A DNA stretch of 15,527 nucleotides, taken from the NCBI GenBank assembly GCA_041485385.1, contig JBGPJM010000110.1, positions 1-15,527 on the forward strand, written 5' to 3'. Source of the stretch: JBGPJM01 sp041485385 (GTDB taxonomy: Bacteria; Planctomycetota; Phycisphaerae; Phycisphaerales; UBA1924). The notes under the pieces are model-generated. The model was not told the DNA's origin. It did no database searches and worked only from the letters and a program-made list of their open reading frames with translations. Positions 6,343 to 13,388 of the stretch are shown in pieces (position 1 is the first letter of the stretch; each line of letters begins with the position of its first letter). The translations under genes and the position numbers were made by a program.

Positions 6343-6351
6343 TGATATACT
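6343..6351 (+). promoter_or_regulatory. Extended -10 promoter for the ClpP-fold gene pair
   Basis: TGATATACT contains the extended -10 TGn element and TATACT (6346-6351). It lies in a locally A+T-rich patch in an otherwise G+C-rich region. The -35 position is weak (ATCAAC, 17-base spacer). Transcription would start near 6358, within the 11-base palindrome ATCAG-C-CTGAT (6355-6365), which could be an operator. The leader to the start codon at 6528 is about 170 bases. It holds a GGCGGA-ACGC-TCCGCC hairpin (6492-6507) just before the AAAGGGA ribosome-binding site. Confidence 0.55.
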
Positions 6352-6527
6352 TTCATCAGCCTGATAGGCGAAAGTCAGGATAGCGACAGGTATCTCGGGC
6401 CGCGCTGGGGGCGAGATGGTGGGCAGAAATGTCCATCAGATGGCGCCGAAATTTGCAGCATCACGGCGACGGCGCGGCGAATAGGTCACCCGGCGGAACG
6501 CTCCGCCTGATTCAAAGGGAACCGCAG

Positions 6528-7760
6528 ATGAGAAACACGATGCGACGGCTGGCAGGGTTCATCGCGGCCGGGGCCGCGGCGCTGGCCGCGACGGCGCTCG
6601 CGGGCGCCGATGCCCAATCGGCCCGGCCAGCCCGGCCGGATCAGCCCGCCGGGAAGCAGGCCAAGCTCGTCGGCGACGCCGCCGAGGCCGCCAAGATCTA
6701 CATGATCACCTTCACCGGCGAATACGGGCGCGACGAGAGCATCACGCCGATGCGCCGTGTGATGGAGGATGCCCGGAAGCTCCAGCCGGACATCATCGTC
6801 GTGAAGGTCGACTGCGAGTTCAAGAAGTTCGGCAAGGAGAAGCGGGACTTCGAGCCCGATCTCGGCTCGTTCGACCAGATGGAATCGGTCCGCCAGATGG
6901 CCGTCCTCGTCACCGACGACATCGACTTCGGCGCCGAGTGGGCCAAGAAGCCCCGCATGGTCTTCTGGGTCAAGAAGGCCCTGGGCGGCGTGGCGTTCCT
7001 CCCATTCGCGTGCAAGGAAATCTATTACACCTCCGACGCGAAGCATGGCGGAATCGGCTACCTCGACCTGCTCTTCGACGGCGTGGGCGACGAGGTCGTC
7101 CGCGAAAAACAGCGGTCGCTCCGACTCGGCCGGGCCATCGGCATCTCCGCCAAGGGCGGCTACGACGACCACATCATCAAGGCCATGGCCCGCGCCGACT
7201 ACGTGCTCTCGGTCAGCTTCGAGGGCGGCAAGCCCACCTGGCACGAGGACGAGTCCGGCGACATCCTCCTCACCGACGACGGCAACAAGGAAGCGGGTCG
7301 GCGCGACACCGTCGAGGACGCCGTCCGCTACCGCGGCAACGACGTGCTCACCCTCGACGCCGAATGGGCCAGCCGCCTGGGCGTCTCCAGAGGAACCTGC
7401 AACACCGACGAAGAACTCTTCTTCGCGCTCGGCGTCGCCCGGAACCACGAGGTCCTCCCCGGCAAGGCCGACTCGATCCTCCACGAGTGGGGCAAGGGCG
7501 TTAGCGACGGCGAGCTCGCGATCAAACGCCTCCGGCGTGAGTTGCGGGAAGTCAGGGTCAAGCCGCCCGCCGAGTACGCCGAGCGCACCGCCGCCCGCGG
7601 CCGGCGCAAGGCCATCCTCAAGCAGATGCTCGAGTTCCTCACGCGGTACGAAGAATCGATCAACCCGGACGCAATCGAGGCCAACCCGCCGAACCTGATC
7701 CAGCAGATCAAGCTCCAGATCGACCAGATCGATCAGGAGCAGCGACGCGACAAACGCTGA
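6528..7760 (+). CDS. Exported ClpP/SppA-fold protein, probable non-catalytic paralogue, 410 aa
   Basis: The start at 6528 gives a typical signal peptide (MRNTMRRLAGFIAAGAAALAATALAGADA) and has AAAGGGA about eight bases upstream. Starts further up lack both. The body aligns along its length with the next gene: IYMITFTGEYG (57-67), IIVVKVDCEF (89-98), VFWVKKALGGVAFLPF (145-160), EIYYTSDAKHGGIGYL, SAKGGYDDHIIKAMA, GKPTWHEDESGDILLT and NDVLTLDAEWASRLGV. Those segments correspond to the ClpP/SppA crotonase-like serine protease core. The residue at the serine nucleophile position is Gly153, and the Gly-rich oxyanion loop is replaced by VDCEFKK. I infer a pseudoprotease, perhaps a partner subunit of its neighbour. 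A charged, helical C-terminal tail (about 325-410) ends in a Gln/Asp-rich helix. It is 68 bases upstream of the paralogue and probably co-transcribed with it. Confidence 0.7.
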   Translation: MRNTMRRLAGFIAAGAAALAATALAGADAQSARPARPDQPAGKQAKLVGDAAEAAKIYMITFTGEYGRDESITPMRRVMEDARKLQPDIIVVKVDCEFKKFGKEKRDFEPDLGSFDQMESVRQMAVLVTDDIDFGAEWAKKPRMVFWVKKALGGVAFLPFACKEIYYTSDAKHGGIGYLDLLFDGVGDEVVREKQRSLRLGRAIGISAKGGYDDHIIKAMARADYVLSVSFEGGKPTWHEDESGDILLTDDGNKEAGRRDTVEDAVRYRGNDVLTLDAEWASRLGVSRGTCNTDEELFFALGVARNHEVLPGKADSILHEWGKGVSDGELAIKRLRRELREVRVKPPAEYAERTAARGRRKAILKQMLEFLTRYEESINPDAIEANPPNLIQQIKLQIDQIDQEQRRDKR

Positions 7761-7828
7761 GCGCTCCCCACCCCACACGCCGCCGACAAACGTCTCCCAG
7801 CACCGCTCGCCAGCAGGAAGAACCGACC

Positions 7829-9193
7829 ATGCAGCAATACACCAAGCTCGTCCGAGTGTTCCTGATCGCCGTTGCCGCGGCCTCGATCTTCTGCCTCGGC
7901 GCCTCGATGGCCCGGGCCGACAAGCTCCATCTCAAGGACGGGCGAGTGCTCGAGGGCACCGTCGAGAGCGAGGGCGACGGCTTCATGTACTTCAAGTACA
8001 AGGTCGGCGGCATCGAGCAGTCCACCCTGTTCTCCTCCGCCGACATCACGAAGCTCGAGCGGGACAGCGCGACCAACCCCGTCCCCTCCGCTCCTACGCC
8101 CGGGAAGGCCGACAAGCCCGCCGTCACCGGCAAGGCCGAAGAGTCCAAGCCCGCCGTCGCCGCCGCCAAGCCCAAGGCAAGCAAGGACGGCAAGCGCGTG
8201 GAGCGTCTGGCCATCCTCAACTTCGGCCCACCCAGCTCCTGGGGCAAGGACCCCAGGACCCGCGAGGTCGAGAGCACCGTCGGCGTGCAGATCTCCGCCT
8301 CCGCCTTCAAGAACGCGATCCCCATGCTCGAGAAGGACGGCGTCACCGCCGTAGCCGTGCGCATCAACTCCGGCGGCGGGTACCTCTCCGAGCTCGCCAA
8401 GTTCCATGAGGTCCTCCAGAACGACTTCAAGCCCAGGTTCCGCACGGTCGGATGGGTCGAGTCCGCCATCTCCGCCGCCGCCATGAGCCCCTGGGTCCTC
8501 GAGGAGTTCTACATGCTCCCCGAGGGCAACATCGGCGCCTGCACCGGCTGGTACGGCAGGCTCCAGGCGATGAAGGGCATTGAGCTCGAGGTTGTCCTCG
8601 CCATGATGGAGGACGCCTCCCGCAAGGGCGGTCGCGACCCCAAGATCATGCGCTCCATGCAGATCTGCTGCGACCGAGGCGAGGCCCCCCTCTCCGCCGA
8701 CATCGACCCCGTCACCGGCGACGTGACCTGGCATCAGGACGTCTCCGGCCAGTTCCTGCTTAATCCACCGAACCAGATCCTCACCTTCACCGCCGAGCAA
8801 GCCGTCAAGTTCAAGTTCGCCAAGGCCATCGCCGCAACACCCGAAGACCTCGCCCACGCCATGTTCGGCGAGCATGCCGAGTTCGAGTTCGGTGGCAAGG
8901 ACGCGGCCGACTATGTCGACAGCAACATGATCGAATCCGACACCGCCGAGAAGCACGCCATCGAGGTCGTCATCAAGTACGTCCGTCGAATCGAGGAGGC
9001 CGCAGCCACCCAGGACAGGGCCGAGCGCGGCGCCTTGGTCGGCCAGGCCCGCACCTTCCTCCACCAGCTCAAGCGCTGGTGCGAGAAGAACCCCAACCTC
9101 GAGCAGGTGCTCGGCAACAAGATCGGCGTCGAGGCCCTCGACAAAGAATGGTTCCAGATCGAGGAAGAGCGCCTCAAGAACCTCATGAAGTAA
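7829..9193 (+). CDS. Exported ClpP/SppA-fold serine protease-like protein with N-terminal SH3-like domain, 454 aa
   Basis: A signal peptide at residues 1-30 (hydrophobic core FLIAVAAASIFCLGASMARA) is followed by a small beta domain (DKLHLKDGRVLEGTV to ADITKLERD, 31-79). A Pro/Lys/Ala linker (82-120) leads to a ClpP/SppA-like core: LAILNFG (127-133), VTAVAVRINSGGG (172-184) matching the INSPGG oxyanion loop, WVESAISAAAMSPW (209-222) with Ser215 at the nucleophile position, and LPEGNIGACTG (230-240). By analogy with membrane serine proteases that use a Ser/Lys dyad, Lys266 (ASRKGGRDPK) is a candidate general base. This is inference. A helical C-terminal region rich in charged residues follows. 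The ribosome-binding site is AGGAAG. The preceding gene is a degenerate paralogue, and transcription ends at the hairpin at 9232. The substrate is unknown. Activity in the periplasm or at the membrane is likely. Confidence 0.72.
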   Translation: MQQYTKLVRVFLIAVAAASIFCLGASMARADKLHLKDGRVLEGTVESEGDGFMYFKYKVGGIEQSTLFSSADITKLERDSATNPVPSAPTPGKADKPAVTGKAEESKPAVAAAKPKASKDGKRVERLAILNFGPPSSWGKDPRTREVESTVGVQISASAFKNAIPMLEKDGVTAVAVRINSGGGYLSELAKFHEVLQNDFKPRFRTVGWVESAISAAAMSPWVLEEFYMLPEGNIGACTGWYGRLQAMKGIELEVVLAMMEDASRKGGRDPKIMRSMQICCDRGEAPLSADIDPVTGDVTWHQDVSGQFLLNPPNQILTFTAEQAVKFKFAKAIAATPEDLAHAMFGEHAEFEFGGKDAADYVDSNMIESDTAEKHAIEVVIKYVRRIEEAAATQDRAERGALVGQARTFLHQLKRWCEKNPNLEQVLGNKIGVEALDKEWFQIEEERLKNLMK

Positions 9194-9231
9194 TCGCCGC
9201 CCGCGACGCCTTCCAATCCATCGCACCCACC

Positions 9232-9258
9232 AACCCCGCCAACCGGCGGGGTTTCTAC
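9232..9258 (+). terminator. Rho-independent terminator of the ClpP-fold operon
   Basis: AACCCCGCC-AACC-GGCGGGGTT is a perfect 9-bp stem with a 4-base loop, followed by TTCTACT. It lies 38 bases after the stop codon. Confidence 0.7.
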
Positions 9259-9262
9259 TAGA

Positions 9263-9274
9263 CTAGGTGCTAAG
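9263..9274. repeat. Inverted copy of the heptanucleotide repeat
   Basis: CTAGGTGCTAAG is the exact reverse complement of CTTAGCACCTAG at 9368-9379 inside the tandem array, 93 bases away. The two could pair in a single strand. The stretch between them (9275-9354) shows no gene. Confidence 0.7.
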
Positions 9275-9354
9275 CGCTGGGGGCTGGGTACCTGGCTGCG
9301 TCACGTCCGTCCCACCAGTCCCCTTCGTCCCATCCGCGGTCGGAGACAGAGCAT

Positions 9355-9410
9355 CTAGCACTTAGCACTTAGCACCTAGCACTTAGCACTTAGCACTCAG
9401 CACTCAGCAC
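9355..9410. repeat. Heptanucleotide tandem array, 8 units of YTAGCAC/TCAGCAC
   Basis: Eight contiguous 7-base units, all ending AGCAC: CTAGCAC, TTAGCAC twice, CTAGCAC, TTAGCAC twice and TCAGCAC twice. The last 14 bases (9397-9410) also form the 3' end and stop codon of lutC on the minus strand. Confidence 0.9.
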
Positions 9411-10122
9411 TCACCCCTCCCACCACCACCACATGCACGTCGCGCGGCCCGTGCACCCCTGTGATCAGGATCCCCTCGATGTCCGCCGTCTTGCTCGGGC
9501 CGCTCACCAGAACCAGCGACGTCGGTGCCGCCGGCCCGCTTTCCTCCCCGCCCAGCCCGTCGAGACGCCACAGGTCCATAAGGTCCGGCAGCACACTGTC
9601 CGCCGGCACGATCGCGATGTGCACCGGCGGAACGATGAACGCCCCACGGCTGCGCACCGCGTCCGACCGCACCACCAGTGTCCCGCTCTCGGCGATCGCC
9701 GCCACCACGTCCGTGATGCCCGCATCCACCTCGAACTGCGCCTGCAAGCCGGGCAGCGAGCGGTAGTCCACCATCTCCGCGCCGGCGTCACGCCCCCCCG
9801 CACGGGCGGCCTCGATCATCCGCCCCGCGGGCAGGCCCACACAGAACGACCGCACCCCCTCCGCCCGCAGCACGTTAGCCAACGTCTCCCGCAGCGACCC
9901 CTCCCCGCACCTGTGCGTCTTCATCCCCGCTGCGCCCGCCCGCGCGATGAACCCTTCGACCATTCCCTCCTCCGGCCCCACCAACCGAACCAGCGACTCA
10001 TCTACCTCCGGCGGCGCCGGGCAGACGACGCCCGCGTCGCCCTCTCGCCGCCCCAGCGCAGCGCGCACCCGCCGCATGAGCTCCTCCCGCCCCCCGGGGT
10101 TCGCGACCCGGCCCACGCTCAT
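9397..10122 (-). CDS. lutC: Lactate utilization protein C (LUD domain), 241 aa
   Basis: LutC is the LUD-domain subunit of the LutABC complex that oxidises L-lactate to pyruvate. Diagnostic segments are ITDVVAAIAESGTLVVRSD (136-154), FIVPPVHIAIVPAD (162-175) and the C-terminal VLVSGPSKTADIEGILITGVHGP (204-226) with HVVVV. The start ATG overlaps the lutB stop (ATGA) and has AGGGG six bases upstream. The last four codons (SAEC) and the TGA stop are made from units of the heptanucleotide repeat, so the original C-terminus was probably altered by the array. Length (about 240) is normal for the family. Confidence 0.92.
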   Translation of the reverse strand: MSVGRVANPGGREELMRRVRAALGRREGDAGVVCPAPPEVDESLVRLVGPEEGMVEGFIARAGAAGMKTHRCGEGSLRETLANVLRAEGVRSFCVGLPAGRMIEAARAGGRDAGAEMVDYRSLPGLQAQFEVDAGITDVVAAIAESGTLVVRSDAVRSRGAFIVPPVHIAIVPADSVLPDLMDLWRLDGLGGEESGPAAPTSLVLVSGPSKTADIEGILITGVHGPRDVHVVVVGGVSAEC

Positions 10123-11663
10123 GTGCCGCCCCTTGGTCGCCCCACCCCGCCCTCCCCGCCCCGCCCTCCTCGCTCCCTCCTCCACCACTCGCGGAAGCTC
10201 ACCCGCGCCGGCGTCGGCAAGTCCCGCTCCGACGTCCACCCCGCCAGCGGCCCGACCGAGTGCGTGATCCACCGCCGGTCCGTCATCCCCCCCTGCGCCC
10301 CGCCCTCGCCCAGCGCCCGCAACACCATCTTCGCCACCCGCGCGCCCGCACGGTACATAAGCCCGCTGCGCATCCCCCCGGCCCACGCCCGCATCACCAC
10401 CCGCTTGCCCAGCCCCTCCACCCGCCGCGACACCAGTTCCCGCCGCAGCCGCACCAGATGCGATGGGATGTCGATGTGCACCGGGCACGCCTGGAAGCAC
10501 GCCCCGCACAGCGAACTGGCCCGCGGCAGGTCGGCGTAGTTCTCCAGCCCCTTCATCAGCGGCGTGATCACCGCCCCGATCGGCCCCGAGTACACCGCCC
10601 CGTACGCGTGCCCGCCCCCCACCTTCCTGTACACAGGGCAGGCATTCAGGCACGCCCCACACCGGATGCACCGCAAGAGCTCCCGCGTCGGCTCGCGCAG
10701 CAGCTCCGTCCGGCCGTTGTCCACAAGGATGATGTGCAGCTCCTCCGGCCCGTCGTGCTCCCCCGCCCGGCGAACCCCGGTGATGATGCTCGTGTACACC
10801 GTCAGCGGCTGCGCCGTGGCGCTCCGCGCCAGGAGCTTCAGGAAGACGCTCAGGTCCTCCAGCCGCGGCACCAGCTTCTCAATCCCCACCAGCGCCACGT
10901 GTACCCTCGGCGCGCCCATCGCCAGGTCCGCGTTCCCCTCGTTCGTGCACACCACCAGCGACCCGGTCTGCGCCACCAGAAAGTTCGCCCCGCTGATCCC
11001 CATCTCCGCCCGCCGGAACTTCGCCCGCATGTGCTCTCGCGCGATTATCGTCAGCCGGCGCGGGTCCTCCGTGTACTCCGCCCCCAGCTCGCGCACAAAA
11101 GCCCTCGCCACCGCCTTCCGGTCCTTGTGGATCATCGGCGTCACGATGTGCGACGGCGCATCGTGGTCAAGCTGCACGATGAACTCCCCCAGGTCGGTCT
11201 CGATCGTCTCGATCCCCGCCCCCTCCAGCGCCGGCAGCAGCCGCGTCTCTTCCGTCACCATCGACTTGCTCTTCACGACCAGCCGGCACCCCTGCTCCTG
11301 GGCGAGCCCCAGGCAGATCCGGTTGGCCTCCGCCCCGTCCAGCGCGAAATGCACCACCGCCCCCGCCGCCGTTGCCGCCGCCGTGAACCGGTCCAGGTAG
11401 TGGTCCAGGTGGTCCAGCGTGTGCTGCTTGATCCGACCCGCCAGCTGCCGCACCGCGTCGTACCGCTCCCCGAACGCGTCGCGGCAGGCGTTCACCCGCC
11501 CGCGGTGCTTCAGCTCCGCCGCGTTCTCCACGAACTGCCGGAGCCGCACGTCACGGACCGCCCGCTCCACCCGCGGGCCCATCCTGTACGGCAGCGGCGG
11601 CGACAGGATCTCCTCGCCGCTCATCGCCCCTTCCTCCGCCGCTGGCGCGCCCGGATCGCTCAT
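10119..11663 (-). CDS. lutB: Lactate utilization iron-sulfur protein LutB, 514 aa
   Basis: LutB carries the electron-transfer clusters of the L-lactate oxidation complex. An N-terminal LUD region (about 55-315) includes LVVKSKSMVTEE (128-139), MGISGANFLVAQTGSLVVCTNEGN (221-244) and VHVALVGIEKLVP (254-266). Two iron-sulfur motifs follow: C332-C335-C338-C342 in CIRCGACLNACP, and C386-C389-C393 in CGACFQACP. It ends in a basic, Gly-rich tail. The start at 11663 overlaps the lutA stop (ATGA). An internal Met at residue 14 is a possible alternative. Longer upstream frames only run antisense-like through lutA. Order and overlaps make lutABC a single transcript. Confidence 0.93.
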   Translation of the reverse strand: MSDPGAPAAEEGAMSGEEILSPPLPYRMGPRVERAVRDVRLRQFVENAAELKHRGRVNACRDAFGERYDAVRQLAGRIKQHTLDHLDHYLDRFTAAATAAGAVVHFALDGAEANRICLGLAQEQGCRLVVKSKSMVTEETRLLPALEGAGIETIETDLGEFIVQLDHDAPSHIVTPMIHKDRKAVARAFVRELGAEYTEDPRRLTIIAREHMRAKFRRAEMGISGANFLVAQTGSLVVCTNEGNADLAMGAPRVHVALVGIEKLVPRLEDLSVFLKLLARSATAQPLTVYTSIITGVRRAGEHDGPEELHIILVDNGRTELLREPTRELLRCIRCGACLNACPVYRKVGGGHAYGAVYSGPIGAVITPLMKGLENYADLPRASSLCGACFQACPVHIDIPSHLVRLRRELVSRRVEGLGKRVVMRAWAGGMRSGLMYRAGARVAKMVLRALGEGGAQGGMTDRRWITHSVGPLAGWTSERDLPTPARVSFREWWRRERGGRGGEGGVGRPRGGT

Positions 11664-12412
11664 ACCGCCCCCTCCGGCTCCAGCAGCCCCAGGCCCTCCG
11701 CGATGATCTCCGCCAGCGACGTCACCCGCACGTCGCACCGCTCCCGGCGGCACGCCCCCTCGATGTTCATCGCGCACCCGGACTCGTTGCACACCAGCGT
11801 GCCGGCGCCGGTGCGCCGCACGCACTCCACCTTCTCCCGCACCATCTCGCCCGAGATCCGCGGGTAGTTCACCGCGAACGTCCCCCCGAACCCGCAGCAC
11901 TGGTCGGGCTTCTCGAGCGCCAGCGTCTCCAGCCCCTGCACCTGGCTCATCAGCCGCACCGCCTCGTCGGTCATCCCCAGCGCCCGCAGGTGACACGAGT
12001 AGTGGTACGTCGCCCTCCCCTCCCATCTCGCCCCCATCGACCGCAGGTCCGTCCGCAGGACTTTCGTCAGGAACTCCACAAACTCGTACGTCCGGCCCGC
12101 CAGCGCCTCCGCCCGCGCGTGCATCTCAGCATCGTCCGCCAGCAGCCGCGGGAACTGCTCCCTCACCATCGCGGCGCACGACCCCGACGGCGTCACGACC
12201 GTCCCATGCGGCGCAAACACGCCGATCATCCTCGCGGCCAGCGCCCGCGCCTCCTCCTGGAACCCCGTGTTGAACATCGGCTGCCCGCAGCACGTCTGCC
12301 CCTCCGGGAACACCACCTCGTGCCCGAGGTGCTCGAGCACCTTCACCACCGCCACCCCCGCCCGCGGGTAGAAGTTCTCCGTCAGGCACGTGATGAACAG
12401 CGCGATCTTCAC
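11660..12412 (-). CDS. lutA: Lactate utilization protein A (CCG-domain Fe-S oxidoreductase), 250 aa
   Basis: LutA resembles the CCG-domain subunit of glycolate oxidase and heterodisulfide reductase. Two CCG modules are visible: CCGQP (41-45) with PSGSCAAM (75-82), and YSCHLRALG (138-146) with CCGFGGTFAVNYPRIS (172-187) and CNESGCAMNIEG (208-219). These cysteines are expected to bind an Fe-S centre. The GTG at 12412 gives MKIALFITCLTENFYP, the family's normal N-terminus. An in-frame TTG at 12454 would add 14 residues of poor quality. The GTG has no clear ribosome-binding site, so the start carries some doubt. It lies 82 bases downstream of the deoR-type gene on the same strand. Confidence 0.92.
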   Translation of the reverse strand: MKIALFITCLTENFYPRAGVAVVKVLEHLGHEVVFPEGQTCCGQPMFNTGFQEEARALAARMIGVFAPHGTVVTPSGSCAAMVREQFPRLLADDAEMHARAEALAGRTYEFVEFLTKVLRTDLRSMGARWEGRATYHYSCHLRALGMTDEAVRLMSQVQGLETLALEKPDQCCGFGGTFAVNYPRISGEMVREKVECVRRTGAGTLVCNESGCAMNIEGACRRERCDVRVTSLAEIIAEGLGLLEPEGAV

Positions 12413-12494
12413 GGCACCGGGCCCCGCGTCATCCCCCGATCGCCCCGCGCTCAATGTACCAGATTCCCCGCCCCGTCCCCGCCGCGCCGCGCGC

Positions 12495-13262
12495 TCACTC
12501 CGGCCCAGCCACCTCCACCCTCGCCCCCGTTTCCCTCAGCCACTTTACCTGCTCGCCCTTCGCCCCCGCGTCCGTGATAATCGAATCCACCTCCTCCACC
12601 CGCGCGAAGAACTCCAGCGCCCGCACGCCGAACTTGCTGCTGTCCACCAGCAGGCAGCTCTCCTCCGCCACGTCCATCATCTTTCTCTTGATCCGCCCGT
12701 GCATATCCGCCGTCACGCTCAACCCCCGCTCGGCGTCCACCCCTTGGCACGACAGGAACACGCGCCGGATGTTGTACCGCTCCAGCGACTCCTCCGCCAG
12801 CGTCCCCACCAGCGACATCGACGGCGCATCCAGCACCCCGCCCGTCACGATCACCTGCACCGCCGCACGCTCGGCCAGCGCCCTCGAGACCGCCAGCGAG
12901 TTGGTGACCACCGTCAGCGGCCGGTCCGGGATCACCCTCGCCAGCTCGTACACCGTCGAGCTCGCGTCCAGCGCGATCACGTCCCCGTCGCTGATCTCCT
13001 CCGCCGCACGCCGCGCGATCGTCCGCTTCAGCTCGAGGTGCACCGTCTCGCGCACGCTCAGCGGCAGCTCCGCCCGCTCTCCCCCGATCGGCACCGCCCC
13101 GCCGTGCGTCCGCACCAGCAGCCGGTCCGCCCCCAGCCGCTCCAGGTCGCGCCGAATAGTCTCTTCCGCGACGTGCAGCTCCTCGGCCAGCAGCGAGACC
13201 CGCACGGCCCCGGACTGCTTCACCCTGAACAGGATGTGCCTGTGACGTTCCGCCGCGAGCAT
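12495..13262 (-). CDS. DeoR-family transcriptional regulator, 255 aa
   Basis: A DeoR/GlpR-type regulator, usually a repressor relieved by a sugar phosphate. The N-terminal winged helix-turn-helix is clear: MLAAERHRHILFRV, then VSLLAEELHVAEETIRRDLERL (22-43) and RTHGGAV (51-57). The sensor domain has the sugar-phosphate-isomerase-like fold: DGDVIALDASSTVYELAR (92-109), VVTNSL, VTGG (139-142), VFLSCQGVD and LLVDSSKFG (204-212). A longer frame from far upstream exists, but the family N-terminus fixes the ATG at 13262. It is divergent from the aldolase/dehydrogenase gene and co-directional with lutABC, so it probably controls both. The repeated TGTTGGA elements in the divergent spacer are its likely binding sites. 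Confidence 0.92.
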   Translation of the reverse strand: MLAAERHRHILFRVKQSGAVRVSLLAEELHVAEETIRRDLERLGADRLLVRTHGGAVPIGGERAELPLSVRETVHLELKRTIARRAAEEISDGDVIALDASSTVYELARVIPDRPLTVVTNSLAVSRALAERAAVQVIVTGGVLDAPSMSLVGTLAEESLERYNIRRVFLSCQGVDAERGLSVTADMHGRIKRKMMDVAEESCLLVDSSKFGVRALEFFARVEEVDSIITDAGAKGEQVKWLRETGARVEVAGPE

Positions 13263-13284
13263 GGCTTCCAATCCCGTCCGAATC

Positions 13285-13356
13285 TGTTGGAATCTCGGCC
13301 CGATTCCGTTATCCGATGCTTGATTATGTTGGAATATACCTGATAATGTTGGATCA
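13285..13356. promoter_or_regulatory. Candidate DeoR operators: three TGTTGGAwT-type direct repeats
   Basis: TGTTGGAATC (13285-13294), TGTTGGAATA (from 13327) and TGTTGGATCA (from 13347) are in the same orientation, with offsets of 42 and 20 bases, close to four and two helical turns. The last two sit inside adjoining 20-base units (13321-13340 and 13341-13360) that share TGAT-ATGTTGGA. They overlap the promoter of the aldolase/dehydrogenase gene. Confidence 0.6.
13320..13347 (+). promoter_or_regulatory. Sigma70-type promoter of the aldolase/dehydrogenase gene
   Basis: TTGATT (13320-13325), a 16-base spacer and GATAAT (13342-13347) form a good promoter by this window's standards. Transcription would start near 13354, leaving a ~35-base leader. 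The proposed operators cover the spacer, the -10 and the start region, so bound regulator would block RNA polymerase. Confidence 0.55.
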
Positions 13357-13388
13357 GTCAACAGTTCCCGCCATGATGAGGAACGCTC

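Noticed and set aside
6486..9226. Long minus-strand frames opposite the two ClpP-fold genes
   Set aside because: They are composed of Gly/Val/Leu/Asp/Glu-rich antisense sequence without start signals, while the plus strand has signal peptides, ribosome-binding sites and a terminator.
9355..9410. Possible CRISPR array
   Set aside because: The repeats are 7 bases and contiguous, with no spacers and no cas genes nearby.
10260..11867. A plus-strand frame of 535 codons opposite lutB
   Set aside because: It is a His/Arg/Pro-rich shadow of a gene with two clear Fe-S motifs and family-wide similarity.
12413..12454. An upstream TTG start for lutA
   Set aside because: The extra 14 residues do not resemble the family. 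The GTG at 12412 gives the usual N-terminus.
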